Shown here piece by piece: positions 51,781 through 61,101 of a stretch of 64,000 nt of DNA. Origin of the DNA: Xanthocytophaga flava. GTDB lineage: Bacteria > Bacteroidota > Bacteroidia > Cytophagales > 172606-1. The number at the start of each line of letters is the position of its first letter. Within the stretch, counting starts at the first letter, position 1. A program made the position numbers and the translations under genes. The stretch lies in contig NZ_JASJOR010000018.1 of the NCBI RefSeq assembly GCF_030068545.1, positions 1 through 64,000 on the forward strand. The letters run 5' to 3'. The notes below the pieces were generated by a model. The model was not told the origin of the DNA. It was given only the letters and a program-made list of their open reading frames with translations, and did not search any database.

Positions 51781-53880
51781 GTGAGAAAACATTATCGATC
51801 ATTCTTCGGCAAGGGAGTCCGGCTTATCTGTGTGATTTTGCTATTCTCTTTTGGTTTAGGTACAGCTTTAGCCCAACAAGTACAATGGGCTTCACGAGTT
51901 ATTGGATTTTCTTCTGAACTGGTGCATGCCAAAACTCCCAAACAATATGGTGCACAGCAGATTCTGGGCAAACCCAGCAAATTACCCAATTTTGGAAATA
52001 GTGCCTGTGCCTGGTCTCCTTCTACAGAAGGGAATATCACAGAAGAATGGATCAAAGTAGGATATAACAAGCCTATGAAGGTCAAGCAGATAGCTGTAGC
52101 AGAGAATTATAATGCAGGAAGTATTACCCGTATTTATGGATATGATAGTAATGACAAAGAATATTTGTTATATACCAATACCAAAGATACATTGCCAGTA
52201 GTAGGAAGGATGTCGAATATCTTTATAAAAGAAACTCCTTTTATGGTAACTTCTTTGAAGATTATGCTGAATACCAGCCGTATTCCAGGTTGGAATCAGA
52301 TCGATGCTGTGGCTATTTCTTCTCTTTCTACACCAGTAAAAGCTCAGATTAACCTAAGTCCGGATACTCCCAAAGAGCTAAAAAGAGAAAACTTAGGTAG
52401 GGGAGTAAATTCTGTTTATGAAGAAATCTGTCCTGTCATAGCTCCAGATGGAAAGACATTGTATTTTACCCGTCCTGAGCAACCCGATAATCAGGATGTC
52501 TGGTATGCTGAATTGACTGCTTCCAAAACGTTTGGTACTGCTCGCCGGATGCCAAGTCCTATTAATACGCCTGAACACAATTCTTCGTTCTCAATTACTC
52601 CTGATGGAAGTACCATGCTGCTAAACAATATTTATCGACGTGATAAACAGGATACAAGCCGGATTAAACTTTACAAAGGTTTGTCTGTAACACGAAAAAA
52701 CGGACAGCTATGGGGATTTCCTGAACAAGTTCAAATCCAGAAATATTACAATGACAATGACTTTGCTGAGTTTTCTTTGGCGCAGAGTGGCCAGGTGCTT
52801 GTAATGACTGCACAACGGGAAGATTCCTATGGTTCAAAAGATCTCTATGTTTCGTTTCTGCAATCCAACGGAGTATGGAGCGAACCTAAAAATATGGGAG
52901 GTGTAATCAATACTGCTGATGCAGAAACTTCTCCATTCATTGCCTCTGATGGCGTCACTATGTATTACTCTACTCCCGGATTGAGTGGTTATGGAAGTAT
53001 GGATATTTTTGCGACCAGACGACTGGATGAAAGCTGGACTAAGTGGAGCGAACCTCAGAATCTGGGACCTGCTATCAACTCGGATGCATGGGATGGATAC
53101 TTTACCCTACCTGCATCAGGTGATTATGCCTATTTTGTATCTGCTAAGAACTCATTTGGAGGAAATGATATATTTAGAGTTGAGTTAACTAAGCAGTTAC
53201 AACCTGACCCTGTTGCTCTGGTATATGGTACTGTATATGATGCACTAACTAAGAAACCAATTGGGGCAGAGTTGCAATACAGTCCCAAAAAACAGAAAGG
53301 AGAATCTGGAAAAGCTTCTGCCAACACTGCTACAGGGGAATATAAAATGGTATTACCACTAAAAGAGATATATGCTTTAGTAGTAAATTCATCTGGTTAT
53401 ACACAAAATACCGACGAAATTAAGCTTGAAAAAGATTCTGTTTACAAAGAGATTCGGAAGGATATTTACTTAAGTAAAACAGGAACAGAACCACCCGCAC
53501 TTGCTAATAAACTGGATATAGCAAATCTGGAGGTTGGAAAAGCTGTTGTATTGAACAACATTATGTTTGAACAGGGAAAATTTGATTTGCTGGAACCTTC
53601 TTTTGTCGAATTGGATCGGGTTGCTACAGTGATGAAGGAAAATCCAAAGATGGAAATACGGCTGGAAGGACATACTGACAATCAAGGTGATTTTATGCTC
53701 AATATAGAGCTGTCGAAGAATCGCGTTCTTGCTGTAAAGAAATATCTTGAATCGAAAGGAGTAACGCCAGAACGTATTCAGTACAAAGCGTATGGGGGGA
53801 CACAACCTCTGGCAAGTAACGCCTCCGAAGTGTCCCGTAAGAAAAACCGTCGGGTTGAATTTATTATTCTAAAGAAATAA
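51781..53880 (+). CDS. OmpA-family protein with PD40 repeats
   Basis: Outer-membrane-associated peptidoglycan-binding protein of 699 residues. The start is GTG at 51781; a signal peptide follows (to ALAQ). Domains in order: an N-terminal beta domain like a discoidin fold (about 35-180), WD40-like PD40 repeats (about 210-455, with APDGKTLYFTRPEQ, TPDGSTMLL, ASDGVTMYYSTPGLSGYGSMDIF and GNDIFRVELT), a CarboxypepD_reg-like domain (about 475-560), and an OmpA domain (580-699) with LEGHTDNQGDFMLNIELSKNRVLAVKKYL and KNRRVEF. The layout resembles PorE, but without TPRs. Role probably in envelope anchoring. Confidence 0.9.
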   Translation: MRKHYRSFFGKGVRLICVILLFSFGLGTALAQQVQWASRVIGFSSELVHAKTPKQYGAQQILGKPSKLPNFGNSACAWSPSTEGNITEEWIKVGYNKPMKVKQIAVAENYNAGSITRIYGYDSNDKEYLLYTNTKDTLPVVGRMSNIFIKETPFMVTSLKIMLNTSRIPGWNQIDAVAISSLSTPVKAQINLSPDTPKELKRENLGRGVNSVYEEICPVIAPDGKTLYFTRPEQPDNQDVWYAELTASKTFGTARRMPSPINTPEHNSSFSITPDGSTMLLNNIYRRDKQDTSRIKLYKGLSVTRKNGQLWGFPEQVQIQKYYNDNDFAEFSLAQSGQVLVMTAQREDSYGSKDLYVSFLQSNGVWSEPKNMGGVINTADAETSPFIASDGVTMYYSTPGLSGYGSMDIFATRRLDESWTKWSEPQNLGPAINSDAWDGYFTLPASGDYAYFVSAKNSFGGNDIFRVELTKQLQPDPVALVYGTVYDALTKKPIGAELQYSPKKQKGESGKASANTATGEYKMVLPLKEIYALVVNSSGYTQNTDEIKLEKDSVYKEIRKDIYLSKTGTEPPALANKLDIANLEVGKAVVLNNIMFEQGKFDLLEPSFVELDRVATVMKENPKMEIRLEGHTDNQGDFMLNIELSKNRVLAVKKYLESKGVTPERIQYKAYGGTQPLASNASEVSRKKNRRVEFIILKK

Positions 53881-53891
53881 TTTTTCAGGAT

Positions 53892-53939
53892 GGTTCTTAT
53901 TCTATAATTATGTATAATGCCGATGGCAGAATAAGAACC
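53892..53939. terminator. Terminator between OmpA/PD40 gene and receiver gene
   Basis: Perfect 12-bp stem (GGTTCTTATTCT / AGAATAAGAACC, 53892-53903 and 53928-53939) with a 24-base loop, followed by a T-rich stretch. Between convergent genes. Confidence 0.7.
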
Positions 53940-53954
53940 TTTCTTTGTATATAT

Positions 53955-54428
53955 TCAGGATTGAGAACCATCGGCAGAGGATGCCTGGCTGATTAGCAAT
54001 GGGAGTTGCCCTACCAACAAGTGAAAATCATTGTAATTGTCTGGCTTTTGCATAAAACTATTGCCACCCTGTTTAATAAATTCTTCTACCTGTAATAAAG
54101 AGTTGGTTGTAGAAAAACCAATAACAGGTACCATCGCATATGCTGGCAACTGACGAATCTCTTTCACTGTTTGAATTCCATCTTTTCGGGGCATATTGAT
54201 ATCCAATATAATCAGAGAGATTATAGTTGATATCTCTTCAGTGTTGTTTCCTGGAAACGTATTTGCATGAGTGGTTTTAGAAGAGAGATATGTCAAGAGT
54301 TCTTGACCATTTGTAAAGAACGTATACCGCCAATGAGGAAATTGTTCACGTAAGCTATTTTCCAGCATAAAAACATCATCATCATCATCTTCTGCAATCA
54401 AAATATGTATGTGTTCTGTACTATTCAT
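53955..54428 (-). CDS. Single-domain response regulator
   Basis: Receiver-only protein of 157 residues; start at ATG 54428 (MNSTEHIHIL), the TTG at 54446 is upstream and in frame. Acidic pocket EDDDDD, phospho-acceptor Asp76 in LIILDINMPRKDG, Thr in GFSTTN, and Lys in FMQKPDNY. It resembles the Rcp1-type response regulators without output domain that work with phytochromes or other kinases. No histidine kinase is nearby. Confidence 0.85.
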   Translation of the reverse strand: MNSTEHIHILIAEDDDDDVFMLENSLREQFPHWRYTFFTNGQELLTYLSSKTTHANTFPGNNTEEISTIISLIILDINMPRKDGIQTVKEIRQLPAYAMVPVIGFSTTNSLLQVEEFIKQGGNSFMQKPDNYNDFHLLVGQLPLLISQASSADGSQS

Positions 54429-54990
54429 ACTAAAAACAGGCTTCAAAACCTGTATTGGTTACTAAGTGATTTTACGTATTTTTCTCTGTTTAGTTACGTT
54501 AGTTTAACTGCAAGTGTATGAGGCAGAGAGGAAAATAATTGTTTTCTACAATAAACACAATTGTTGCATTGCCTGATCTTTCTGTTTTAAAATAGCCAAG
54601 TATTTATATCTGTTTTTATGTTAACTATTGTTGTGGATCCCATATACATTGTGCTGTTTCTATTGTAACTATTTCTCTGCATGCCAGGGTAGGAAATACC
54701 ACAATTTGAGAATATAAGGAGAGGGTGTATACCAAGACATACGTATAAGAGCTACTAAGTGCTTCAGGCATAAAGTTTTATCTTTTGTAAGCGTTAGTCT
54801 GAGAAAGGAGAGATAATTTAGAAGGAGTGGCTGGTTTAAGATTATTTATCTGGTAGAAGTAAGAAGAAATGTATCTAAAAGTAAGATTCATTTTCTGATG
54901 AAAAAGATCCATTTTCTTAAGTCAGACCTGAGAATATATCCTCATTTACTTGAACTGGGTAATGCCAGCGAAAGAACAAAAGATTAACCG
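54429..54990. other. Intergenic stretch upstream of broken PRC-barrel gene
   Basis: About 560 bp, AT-rich. A 29-codon frame with ATG (54898-54987) lies just before a terminator-like hairpin; it shows no family and no ribosome-binding site. No other gene, repeat or RNA could be supported. Confidence 0.35.
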
Positions 54991-55020
54991 AAGGCTACCA
55001 CATAGGTAGCCTTTTGTATT
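54991..55020 (+). terminator. Terminator upstream of PRC-barrel pseudogene
   Basis: Perfect 9-bp stem (AAGGCTACC / GGTAGCCTT, 54991-54999 and 55005-55013), 5-base loop, then TTGTATTTTATTTTA. An intrinsic terminator that would isolate the PRC-barrel gene from upstream transcripts. Confidence 0.75.
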
Positions 55021-55048
55021 TTATTTTACTAAACTAAAGGAGGTGACT

Positions 55049-55489
55049 ATGGCTATTGGAAGCTATGAAGCCGATAATTAAACAGGCAGTAACCATGAAG
55101 GATCAGATGCTAATATTCCAGTACAGCGTTTAACTGCCACTTCTATTCTTGGAGATAGTGTATTTAATAGAGTAGACGAAGAGTTAGGAACGATTCAGAA
55201 TCTGATGGTTAATATTCAGACAGGAAAAATTGAATATGCAGTATTGGAGTAAGGATCATTTTTGGGACTAGGAGGTAAGTTGTTTGCTATTCCTTTTTCA
55301 GAATTGATTCTGGATGGCATTCGCAGACGCTTTATTTTGGATAGAAGTAAGGAATATGTAAAAGACTCTCCAGGATTTGACAAAGATCACTGGCCTGATA
55401 CCAATAGTGATGAGGCATATAATGATGATGCATATTATGGGCAAGTAAATCAATATTGGCAACTTTCATCACGTGCATTTTATCCATAA
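55049..55489 (+). pseudogene. PRC-barrel domain gene broken by two in-frame TAA codons
   Basis: An open frame of 147 codons with ATG at 55049, preceded by a strong Shine-Dalgarno AAAGGAGGTG. Two codons are TAA: codon 11 (after EADN) and codon 69 (after EYAVLE). No frameshift is needed to read through. The translation gives IPVQRLTATSILGDSVFNRVDEELGTIQNLMVNIQTGKIEYAVLE, then GSFLGLGGKLFAIPFSELILD, and later FDKDHWPDTNSDEAY, the typical features of PRC-barrel proteins of the YlmC/stress type. The simplest reading is a pseudogene; reading through TAA would be unusual. Independent sequence is needed to exclude errors. Confidence 0.7.
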
Positions 55490-55509
55490 ACGCTTGTAAA
55501 ATCATTAGT

Positions 55510-55550
55510 AAAACGCCTCGGTTTCTGTAAAACCCGAGGCGTTTTGTTTT
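55510..55550 (+). terminator. Terminator after PRC-barrel gene
   Basis: Perfect 12-bp stem (AAAACGCCTCGG / CCGAGGCGTTTT, 55510-55521 and 55534-55545) and a T-rich tail. Confidence 0.8.
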
Positions 55551-55812
55551 GTGTTCTTGTAATTGACTTTCTTATGAAGTGTTATCTTTTTATGTACATA
55601 AAATTATATTTTTGACGTCTTCGGCTAGTAGTATGTTTTTGATATACAGATGGTTTTATTAGTGGTTAGCTTGTTTTTTGTTGGTTTTGTACAAATGTAT
55701 AAAAAAATCAACACTTCTCTTCTGACATTATTTCAGAAGTGGACTGACAGCACTTCTGACAAGTGGCATCATGTTTTCATTTGTGAGATGACTGTATCTT
55801 ATACTAACACGC
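55551..55812. other. Spacer upstream of glycan cluster
   Basis: About 260 bp, AT-rich, no gene. It contains the promoter for the + arm of the glycan cluster. Confidence 0.4.
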
Positions 55813-56790
55813 ATGAATAGTACTCTCAAAAGGCCTGCAATTTTTACCTGGCACATTCACGGTAGTTATTTATATTATTTAGCTCAGGGCGATTTTGATA
55901 TTTACATTCCTGTAAACAACGCAAAATCAGAAGGGTATGTTGGGAGAGGGGAGACATTTCCTTTTGGTGACAATGTACATGAAGTGTCTGCTGAAGAAGT
56001 TCGAACATTATCGTTTGATTGTATACTTTTTCAGACTAACCAGAATTATCTGGTAGATCAGTACGAGATTTTGTCACCTGAACAACAAAAGCTTCCTCGT
56101 ATCTATCTAGAACATGATCCACCCCGGCAGCATCCTACCAATACGCGCCATATAGTAGATGATCGGGATGTACTGGTAGTTCATGTTACTCACTTCAATC
56201 GTCTGATGTGGGACAATGTAACAAGAACAGAGGTGATAGAGCACGGAGTAGCAGTTGCACCCGCTGTATATTCAGGCCATCTGAATAAAGGCATTGTGGT
56301 AATCAATAATCTTCCTTCCCGGGGACGTATATGTGGATGGGATATTTTTCAGGAAGTAAGTAAACATATCCCACTTGATTTGGTGGGCATGGGTACAGAG
56401 AGTGTCGGACTGGGAGAGGTCCTGCATCCGCAACTTCCGGAATTTATTAGTCAGTATCGTTTCTTTTTCAATCCTATTCGTTATACGAGTCTGGGACTTG
56501 CTGTGTGTGAAGCTATGTCATTAGGGATACCTGTAGTAGGATTAGCTACTACTGAAATGGTAGTGGTCATTAAAAATGGCATAAATGGCTATATACACAC
56601 AGATATTACTGTTCTTATTGAATATATGCAGCGTTTATTGCAAGATTCGGAACATGCCCGTCAGATTGGATTGAATGGGCAGCAAACTGCACAAGAGCGG
56701 TTTAACATCCGACGCTTTACGGAAGATTGGACCCGATTATTTCACAAAGTAATTCAACAACATTATTCTTCTCAAATGATTGAGATCTAA
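55813..56790 (+). CDS. GT-B glycosyltransferase
   Basis: Cytosolic GT-B glycosyltransferase of 325 residues, probably GT4-like and short. The N-terminal half begins HIHGSYLYYLAQGDFDIYIP; the C-terminal Rossmann half carries IVVINNLPSRG, GMGTESVGLGEVLHPQLPEFISQYRFFFNPIRYTSLGLAVCEAMSLGIPVVGLATTEM and INGYIHTD, where Glu in LAVCEAM corresponds to the EX7E region. Nucleotide-sugar donor unknown. First gene of the + arm; 75 bp ahead of the GT4 gene. Confidence 0.82.
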   Translation: MNSTLKRPAIFTWHIHGSYLYYLAQGDFDIYIPVNNAKSEGYVGRGETFPFGDNVHEVSAEEVRTLSFDCILFQTNQNYLVDQYEILSPEQQKLPRIYLEHDPPRQHPTNTRHIVDDRDVLVVHVTHFNRLMWDNVTRTEVIEHGVAVAPAVYSGHLNKGIVVINNLPSRGRICGWDIFQEVSKHIPLDLVGMGTESVGLGEVLHPQLPEFISQYRFFFNPIRYTSLGLAVCEAMSLGIPVVGLATTEMVVVIKNGINGYIHTDITVLIEYMQRLLQDSEHARQIGLNGQQTAQERFNIRRFTEDWTRLFHKVIQQHYSSQMIEI

Positions 56791-56865
56791 ACGTTTACTC
56801 AGATCCGGTTTTCAGTCTCATTTTTACAACTCATTTTTTTATACTCAGCTTACAACCTGTTTTTT

Positions 56866-58182
56866 ATGAAAAAGAAAGTAGCATTTATTAGCGAGCACGC
56901 TTCTCCATTGGCGACATTGGGAGGAATAGACAGTGGTGGACAAAATGTATACGTTGCTGAACTGAGCAAACATCTGGCCCGCATAGGATATGAGATTGAT
57001 GTTTTTACTCGTTGGGAAGACCCCGAATTTCCCGAAGTTATTTATTGGATGCCTGGTGTTCGGGTGATTCATATAAAGGCTGGACCTGTAGATGTGGTTC
57101 CGAAAGAGGAATTACTTCAATATATGCCAGAGTTCTCTAAGAATATGTATGCGTTTGTTCTGGAACATGAAATGAACTATCAATTGATACATGCTAACTT
57201 CTGGACTTCTTCACTGGTAGCTTCTCAGTTAAAAAAACTTTTGCAAATACCATTTGTTGTTACTTTTCATGCATTGGGATACATTCGAAAGCTCTATCAG
57301 GGCAGTCAGGATCATTTTCCAGAGGAAAGAATTTGTATTGAGGAACAGATTGTACATGAGGCTGATCACATTATAGCCGAATGCCCTCAGGATAGAAATG
57401 ATCTCCTAAATTACTATTCGGCATATCCGGAACTCATAACTGTTATTCCCTGTGGATTCAGCATCCAGGATTTTTACCCTGTCGAACAACGAAAAGCCAG
57501 GCAGATTCTGCAATTAAAAGAGAACGAAATCATATTTCTGCAATTAGGGCGTATGGTACCTCGCAAAGGTGTGGATAATGTGATTAGAGCTTTAAGCAAG
57601 GTAAACCAATGTCATCAGTCTGTCAGATTACTAATTGTAGGAGGAGATTATGATTCTCCAAATATGGAGTTATGCCCTGAAATCAGTCGATTGCAACAAA
57701 TTGCAAAGGAAGAAGGTGTTTCGTTACAGGTTACCTTCACCGGGCGTAAAAACCGAGATATGTTAAAACATTATTATTCGGCAGCAGATGTATTCATTTC
57801 TACACCCTGGTATGAACCTTTTGGCATTACTCCTCTGGAAGCAATGGCATGTGGTACACCTGTGATCGGATCACAGGTGGGTGGAATCAAGTATAGTGTA
57901 GCAGATGGAGAAACAGGTTTTCTGGTTCCTCCAAATGATCCGGATGCATTGGCAGAAAAGATGAGCCAGTTGATTTGCGATCCGGAACTTTTACAACAAA
58001 TGAAGAAAAATGCTATTGAACGGGTTAATACTTTATTTACCTGGGAGAAGGTGGCAGAAGAAGTATCTGATTTATATAACAAAGTCATCTATACAACATA
58101 TGAAGCTGCCGGAAGGCCGCAGACGGTACTGACAGAACGAGCCGAACAGTTACTGGATGCAGATTTAATAATAGGTGAATAA
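56866..58182 (+). CDS. GT4-family glycosyltransferase
   Basis: Retaining GT-B glycosyltransferase of 438 residues, similar in layout to sucrose-phosphate-synthase-like and MshA-like enzymes. The N-terminal nucleotide-binding half starts SEHASPLATLGGIDSGGQNVYVAEL. The C-terminal half has QLGRMVPRKGVDNVIRAL, and the EX7E motif EPFGITPLE with Glu317 and Glu325, then ACGTPVIGSQVGGIKYSVADGETGFLV. It starts with ATG at 56866 and ends 6 bp before the GmhB-like gene, so they are one transcript. Confidence 0.9.
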   Translation: MKKKVAFISEHASPLATLGGIDSGGQNVYVAELSKHLARIGYEIDVFTRWEDPEFPEVIYWMPGVRVIHIKAGPVDVVPKEELLQYMPEFSKNMYAFVLEHEMNYQLIHANFWTSSLVASQLKKLLQIPFVVTFHALGYIRKLYQGSQDHFPEERICIEEQIVHEADHIIAECPQDRNDLLNYYSAYPELITVIPCGFSIQDFYPVEQRKARQILQLKENEIIFLQLGRMVPRKGVDNVIRALSKVNQCHQSVRLLIVGGDYDSPNMELCPEISRLQQIAKEEGVSLQVTFTGRKNRDMLKHYYSAADVFISTPWYEPFGITPLEAMACGTPVIGSQVGGIKYSVADGETGFLVPPNDPDALAEKMSQLICDPELLQQMKKNAIERVNTLFTWEKVAEEVSDLYNKVIYTTYEAAGRPQTVLTERAEQLLDADLIIGE

Positions 58183-58188
58183 AATAAA

Positions 58189-58752
58189 ATGCAGCACAGA
58201 GCCATTTTTCTGGATAAGGATGGAACATTGATTCAGGATATCCCTTATAATGTAGATCCCTCTAAAATTTCCTTGCTGGATGGTGTTCGGGAAGGATTGC
58301 GGGAACTGGCAGCTAAAGGGTTTTTACTAATTGTCATATCCAATCAGGCAGGAGTGGCTCATGGACATTTTACTATCGAATCATTAGAGGATGTGAAGAC
58401 AAAGATTAACCATCTGCTAAGTCCGGAAGACGTGACAGTACATGGATTTTATTTTTGTCCTCATCATCCTGCCGGAGCAGTAAGCCCTTATGCTATTCTA
58501 TGTGAATGCCGTAAGCCCAGGCCTGGTATGTTGCTTGAGGCTGCAAAGGATTTTAATATAGACCTATCAGAATCCTGGATGATTGGGGATATTCTACATG
58601 ATGTAGAGGCTGGAAAGGCTGCTGGCTGTCATACTATCCTGATTGATAACGGAAATGAAACGGAATGGGTGCTCACACCAGAACGTACACCTGAATTTAC
58701 TGCAAAGGACTTCAGAGAAGCGGTTTCGTATATTTTAACGCGCCAAACTTAA
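58189..58752 (+). CDS. GmhB-type HAD phosphatase (heptose 1,7-bisphosphate 7-phosphatase-like)
   Basis: HAD phosphatase of 187 residues. In the family it removes the 7-phosphate from D-glycero-D-manno-heptose 1,7-bisphosphate during ADP- or GDP-heptose synthesis. The HAD core is FLDKDGTLI (Asp9, Asp11) and GDILHDVEAG; the distinctive zinc site is C90-x-H92 in FYFCPHH and C105-x-C107 in LCECRKPRPGM, typical of GmhB. A histidinol-phosphatase (HisB-N) role cannot be excluded. Six bp after the GT4 gene, 53 bp ahead of a GT9 gene. Confidence 0.85.
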   Translation: MQHRAIFLDKDGTLIQDIPYNVDPSKISLLDGVREGLRELAAKGFLLIVISNQAGVAHGHFTIESLEDVKTKINHLLSPEDVTVHGFYFCPHHPAGAVSPYAILCECRKPRPGMLLEAAKDFNIDLSESWMIGDILHDVEAGKAAGCHTILIDNGNETEWVLTPERTPEFTAKDFREAVSYILTRQT

Positions 58753-58805
58753 TCTCGTATGTAACTGTTTTAGCAAACCTTGTCCTTTATATAGCAATTG
58801 ATAAA

Positions 58806-59975
58806 ATGAAAAATAATTGGTTGGAGTGCCGGAATGTGTTGATTATTCGACCTGATAATCTGGGCGATCTTATAATGTCTGCTCCTGCTATCCGGGCTGT
58901 GAAAGAGACATTGAATTGTAAAATTACAATACTTACTTCTTCTATGGCTGCCGGAGTGGCTGGTTTACTTCCAGAAATAGATGAAGTACTTATGTATGAT
59001 CTGCCTTGGGTTAAGAATGAACGCGTTCCGGACTCCAATCAATTTTTTGAAGTGATTGCTGAATTAAAGAAAAGAAAATTTGATGGGGCTATACTCTTTA
59101 CTGTATTTAGCCAGAATCCCTTGCCTGCAGCCATGCTGGCTTATTTAGCGGGTATCCCTTTACGGTTAGCCTATTGTCGCGAGAATCCTTATCATCTGTT
59201 AAGCGATTGGATACCAGAAAAAGAACCTTATTCCTTCATCCGTCATCAGGTAAAGCGGGATCTAGAACTCGTGGCATCTGTTGGCCTCACAACTGTTAAT
59301 GATCAATTGTCACTTGTTGTTTCTGATGACAATCGTTTAAGTGCTATAGAGAAATTGACTGATACTGGAGTTGATCTTACTAAACCCTGGTTGATTTTGC
59401 ATGCCGGAGTGAGTGAACTGAAACGCCAATACCCACAGCAACGCTGGATCGATACAGGAAGACGAATACAAAAAGAATTGGAGTATCAGATTTTGTTGAC
59501 AGGTACACTGGCTGAAAAAGAACTGACTGATCAATTGGCAAAAGGAATAGGCTCAAATGCTTTTTCTCTGGCGGGTTTGCTATCGCTAAAAGAGTTTATT
59601 TCTCTTATCAAAATGGCACCTGTTGTGGTATCTGTTAATACTGGAACTATACATATTGCAGCAGCAGTAGGCACACCTGTGGTAGTTTTATATGCTCAGA
59701 CCAATCCACAACATACACCCTGGAAAGTTCCTCACAGGGTATTGCCTTTTGAGGTTCCTGAAGATTTACGAAGTAAGAATGAGGTGCTTCAATATGTACA
59801 CCAGCTGATATATGATAATGTGGTACCAATGCCAGAGCCTGAAGAGGTGATAAAGCATATCAGATCGCTTATAGCGGTTCCAACTTTGGAACCCTCTTTT
59901 GCAAGTCCTGCTCTTTCAGAGCCTATTCTGGTAGGTTCTTTGTTTTATGAAAGATCCTACCAGAATGGGTTTTAA
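58806..59975 (+). CDS. GT9-family glycosyltransferase (heptosyltransferase-like)
   Basis: GT9 glycosyltransferase of 389 residues, similar to LPS heptosyltransferases. Motifs: VLIIRPDNLGDLIMSAPAIRAVK, PWLILHAGVSELKRQYPQQRW and VVSVNTGTIHIAAAVGTPVVVLYAQTNPQHTPW. A GT9 next to a GmhB supports a heptose donor. Its final 15 codons include a long hairpin (59925-59966) that probably terminates transcription. Last gene of the + arm. Confidence 0.88.
   Translation: MKNNWLECRNVLIIRPDNLGDLIMSAPAIRAVKETLNCKITILTSSMAAGVAGLLPEIDEVLMYDLPWVKNERVPDSNQFFEVIAELKKRKFDGAILFTVFSQNPLPAAMLAYLAGIPLRLAYCRENPYHLLSDWIPEKEPYSFIRHQVKRDLELVASVGLTTVNDQLSLVVSDDNRLSAIEKLTDTGVDLTKPWLILHAGVSELKRQYPQQRWIDTGRRIQKELEYQILLTGTLAEKELTDQLAKGIGSNAFSLAGLLSLKEFISLIKMAPVVVSVNTGTIHIAAAVGTPVVVLYAQTNPQHTPWKVPHRVLPFEVPEDLRSKNEVLQYVHQLIYDNVVPMPEPEEVIKHIRSLIAVPTLEPSFASPALSEPILVGSLFYERSYQNGF
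59925..59970 (+). terminator. Terminator hairpin inside the 3' end of the GT9 gene
   Basis: Stem of 17 bp with one mismatch (59925-59941 with 59950-59966), 8-base loop, followed by GGGTTTT. It overlaps the last 15 codons of the GT9 gene and lies at the meeting point of the two glycan arms. Confidence 0.7.
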
Positions 59976-60038
59976 ATACGTCTATCTTGGGTCAAAGCTT
60001 TAACAATACACAATCTTGTAACGGCAACTACGTGATTA

Positions 60039-61037
60039 TTATTCAAATGTTACTTCTTCGAACAAACTGATGGTAGCAACACGTGCAATCCCGAAGTCAA
60101 AGGTTTTTGTCCAGTCAATCGTGTGATGGATATTTTTGTCCAGTGGACCCCAGCGTTCAGGCTCTCCATCCATACTGATTACCACACTTTTTGTCTGGAA
60201 GGCGGAGGCTATATGTGAAACTCCTGTACAATTGGAAATCAAAGCAAAGGCATTTTTGATCAATACGCCGATACTACCCAAACTGGTTTTACCTGCTACA
60301 TTAATAGCCTGGGTTTGCATATGGCTCATAACTTCTTCTACTATAGGTAATTCATCTTTGGTTCCTGTTATGACTACCTCAAACCCTTGTTTCTTGCAAT
60401 AATCTGCTAATTCCGCAAAGTATTTGGGTGGCCATTGGCGCCATGCACCCCGTGATCCGGGATGAATACATATATAATGCATTGGATCGACAGGGAGATT
60501 CAGTTCTGCAAATTCTTCATAATCTTTACCTGACAACGGAAACTCTAGCTGTAAGCCCTGTTCTTCTATGCCAAGATGGTTCATAAGCCGTATATGGCGT
60601 TCTATCTCGTGTCCATAATTAGGATATTCCAGAAATAGATCTTTATTAGGGCAATAGTCATGGCTGACGCAAAATCCGGCTGTATAACGAGCTCCAAATA
60701 GTTCGATCATTGGATTAACAAGCGTGCCATTTCCCTGCATTTGTAATGCCAGGTCAAATTTCTCGGCTTGAACCTCTGCCAGGAAAGAGGTAAATGCTGC
60801 TGGTTGAACAGCTTGCTCCGGAAGACCGGGATATCCGGGGAAGGGGATGAAGTTATCAAAATAATCTGAAAACCGTTCTACAAATGCTTTAGCCCAGGGA
60901 AGTCCTGCCAATGTAACAGAAGCCTGAGGATAAGCCTGTCGTAAAGCCCGGATAGCTGGTATGAAACAAAGGAGATCACCTAGTTGTAAGGCCCGGAAAA
61001 TGATTATTTTCTGAACTTCTTGTTGTGGAACTTTCAT
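60039..61037 (-). CDS. GT9-family glycosyltransferase, second copy
   Basis: GT9 glycosyltransferase of 332 residues, different in sequence from the + strand copy. Motifs: IIIFRALQLGDLLCFIPAIRALRQAYP, IHPGSRGAWRQWPPKYF, VVITGTKDELPIVEEV and ALISNCTGVSHIASAF. It may add another heptose residue. Last gene of the minus arm, 64 bp after the GT2 gene. Starts with ATG at 61037. Confidence 0.88.
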   Translation of the reverse strand: MKVPQQEVQKIIIFRALQLGDLLCFIPAIRALRQAYPQASVTLAGLPWAKAFVERFSDYFDNFIPFPGYPGLPEQAVQPAAFTSFLAEVQAEKFDLALQMQGNGTLVNPMIELFGARYTAGFCVSHDYCPNKDLFLEYPNYGHEIERHIRLMNHLGIEEQGLQLEFPLSGKDYEEFAELNLPVDPMHYICIHPGSRGAWRQWPPKYFAELADYCKKQGFEVVITGTKDELPIVEEVMSHMQTQAINVAGKTSLGSIGVLIKNAFALISNCTGVSHIASAFQTKSVVISMDGEPERWGPLDKNIHHTIDWTKTFDFGIARVATISLFEEVTFE

Positions 61038-61101
61038 AGGTTAATCAAGTACTGATAACATGTAGTAATATAACTGTAGAGTTGAGGCTTATATATCAAA
61101 A

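Noticed and set aside
54898..54987. 29-codon ORF (MKKIHFLKSDLR...) just before a terminator
   Set aside because: No ribosome-binding site, no recognisable protein, too short to support. Mentioned only as part of the spacer.
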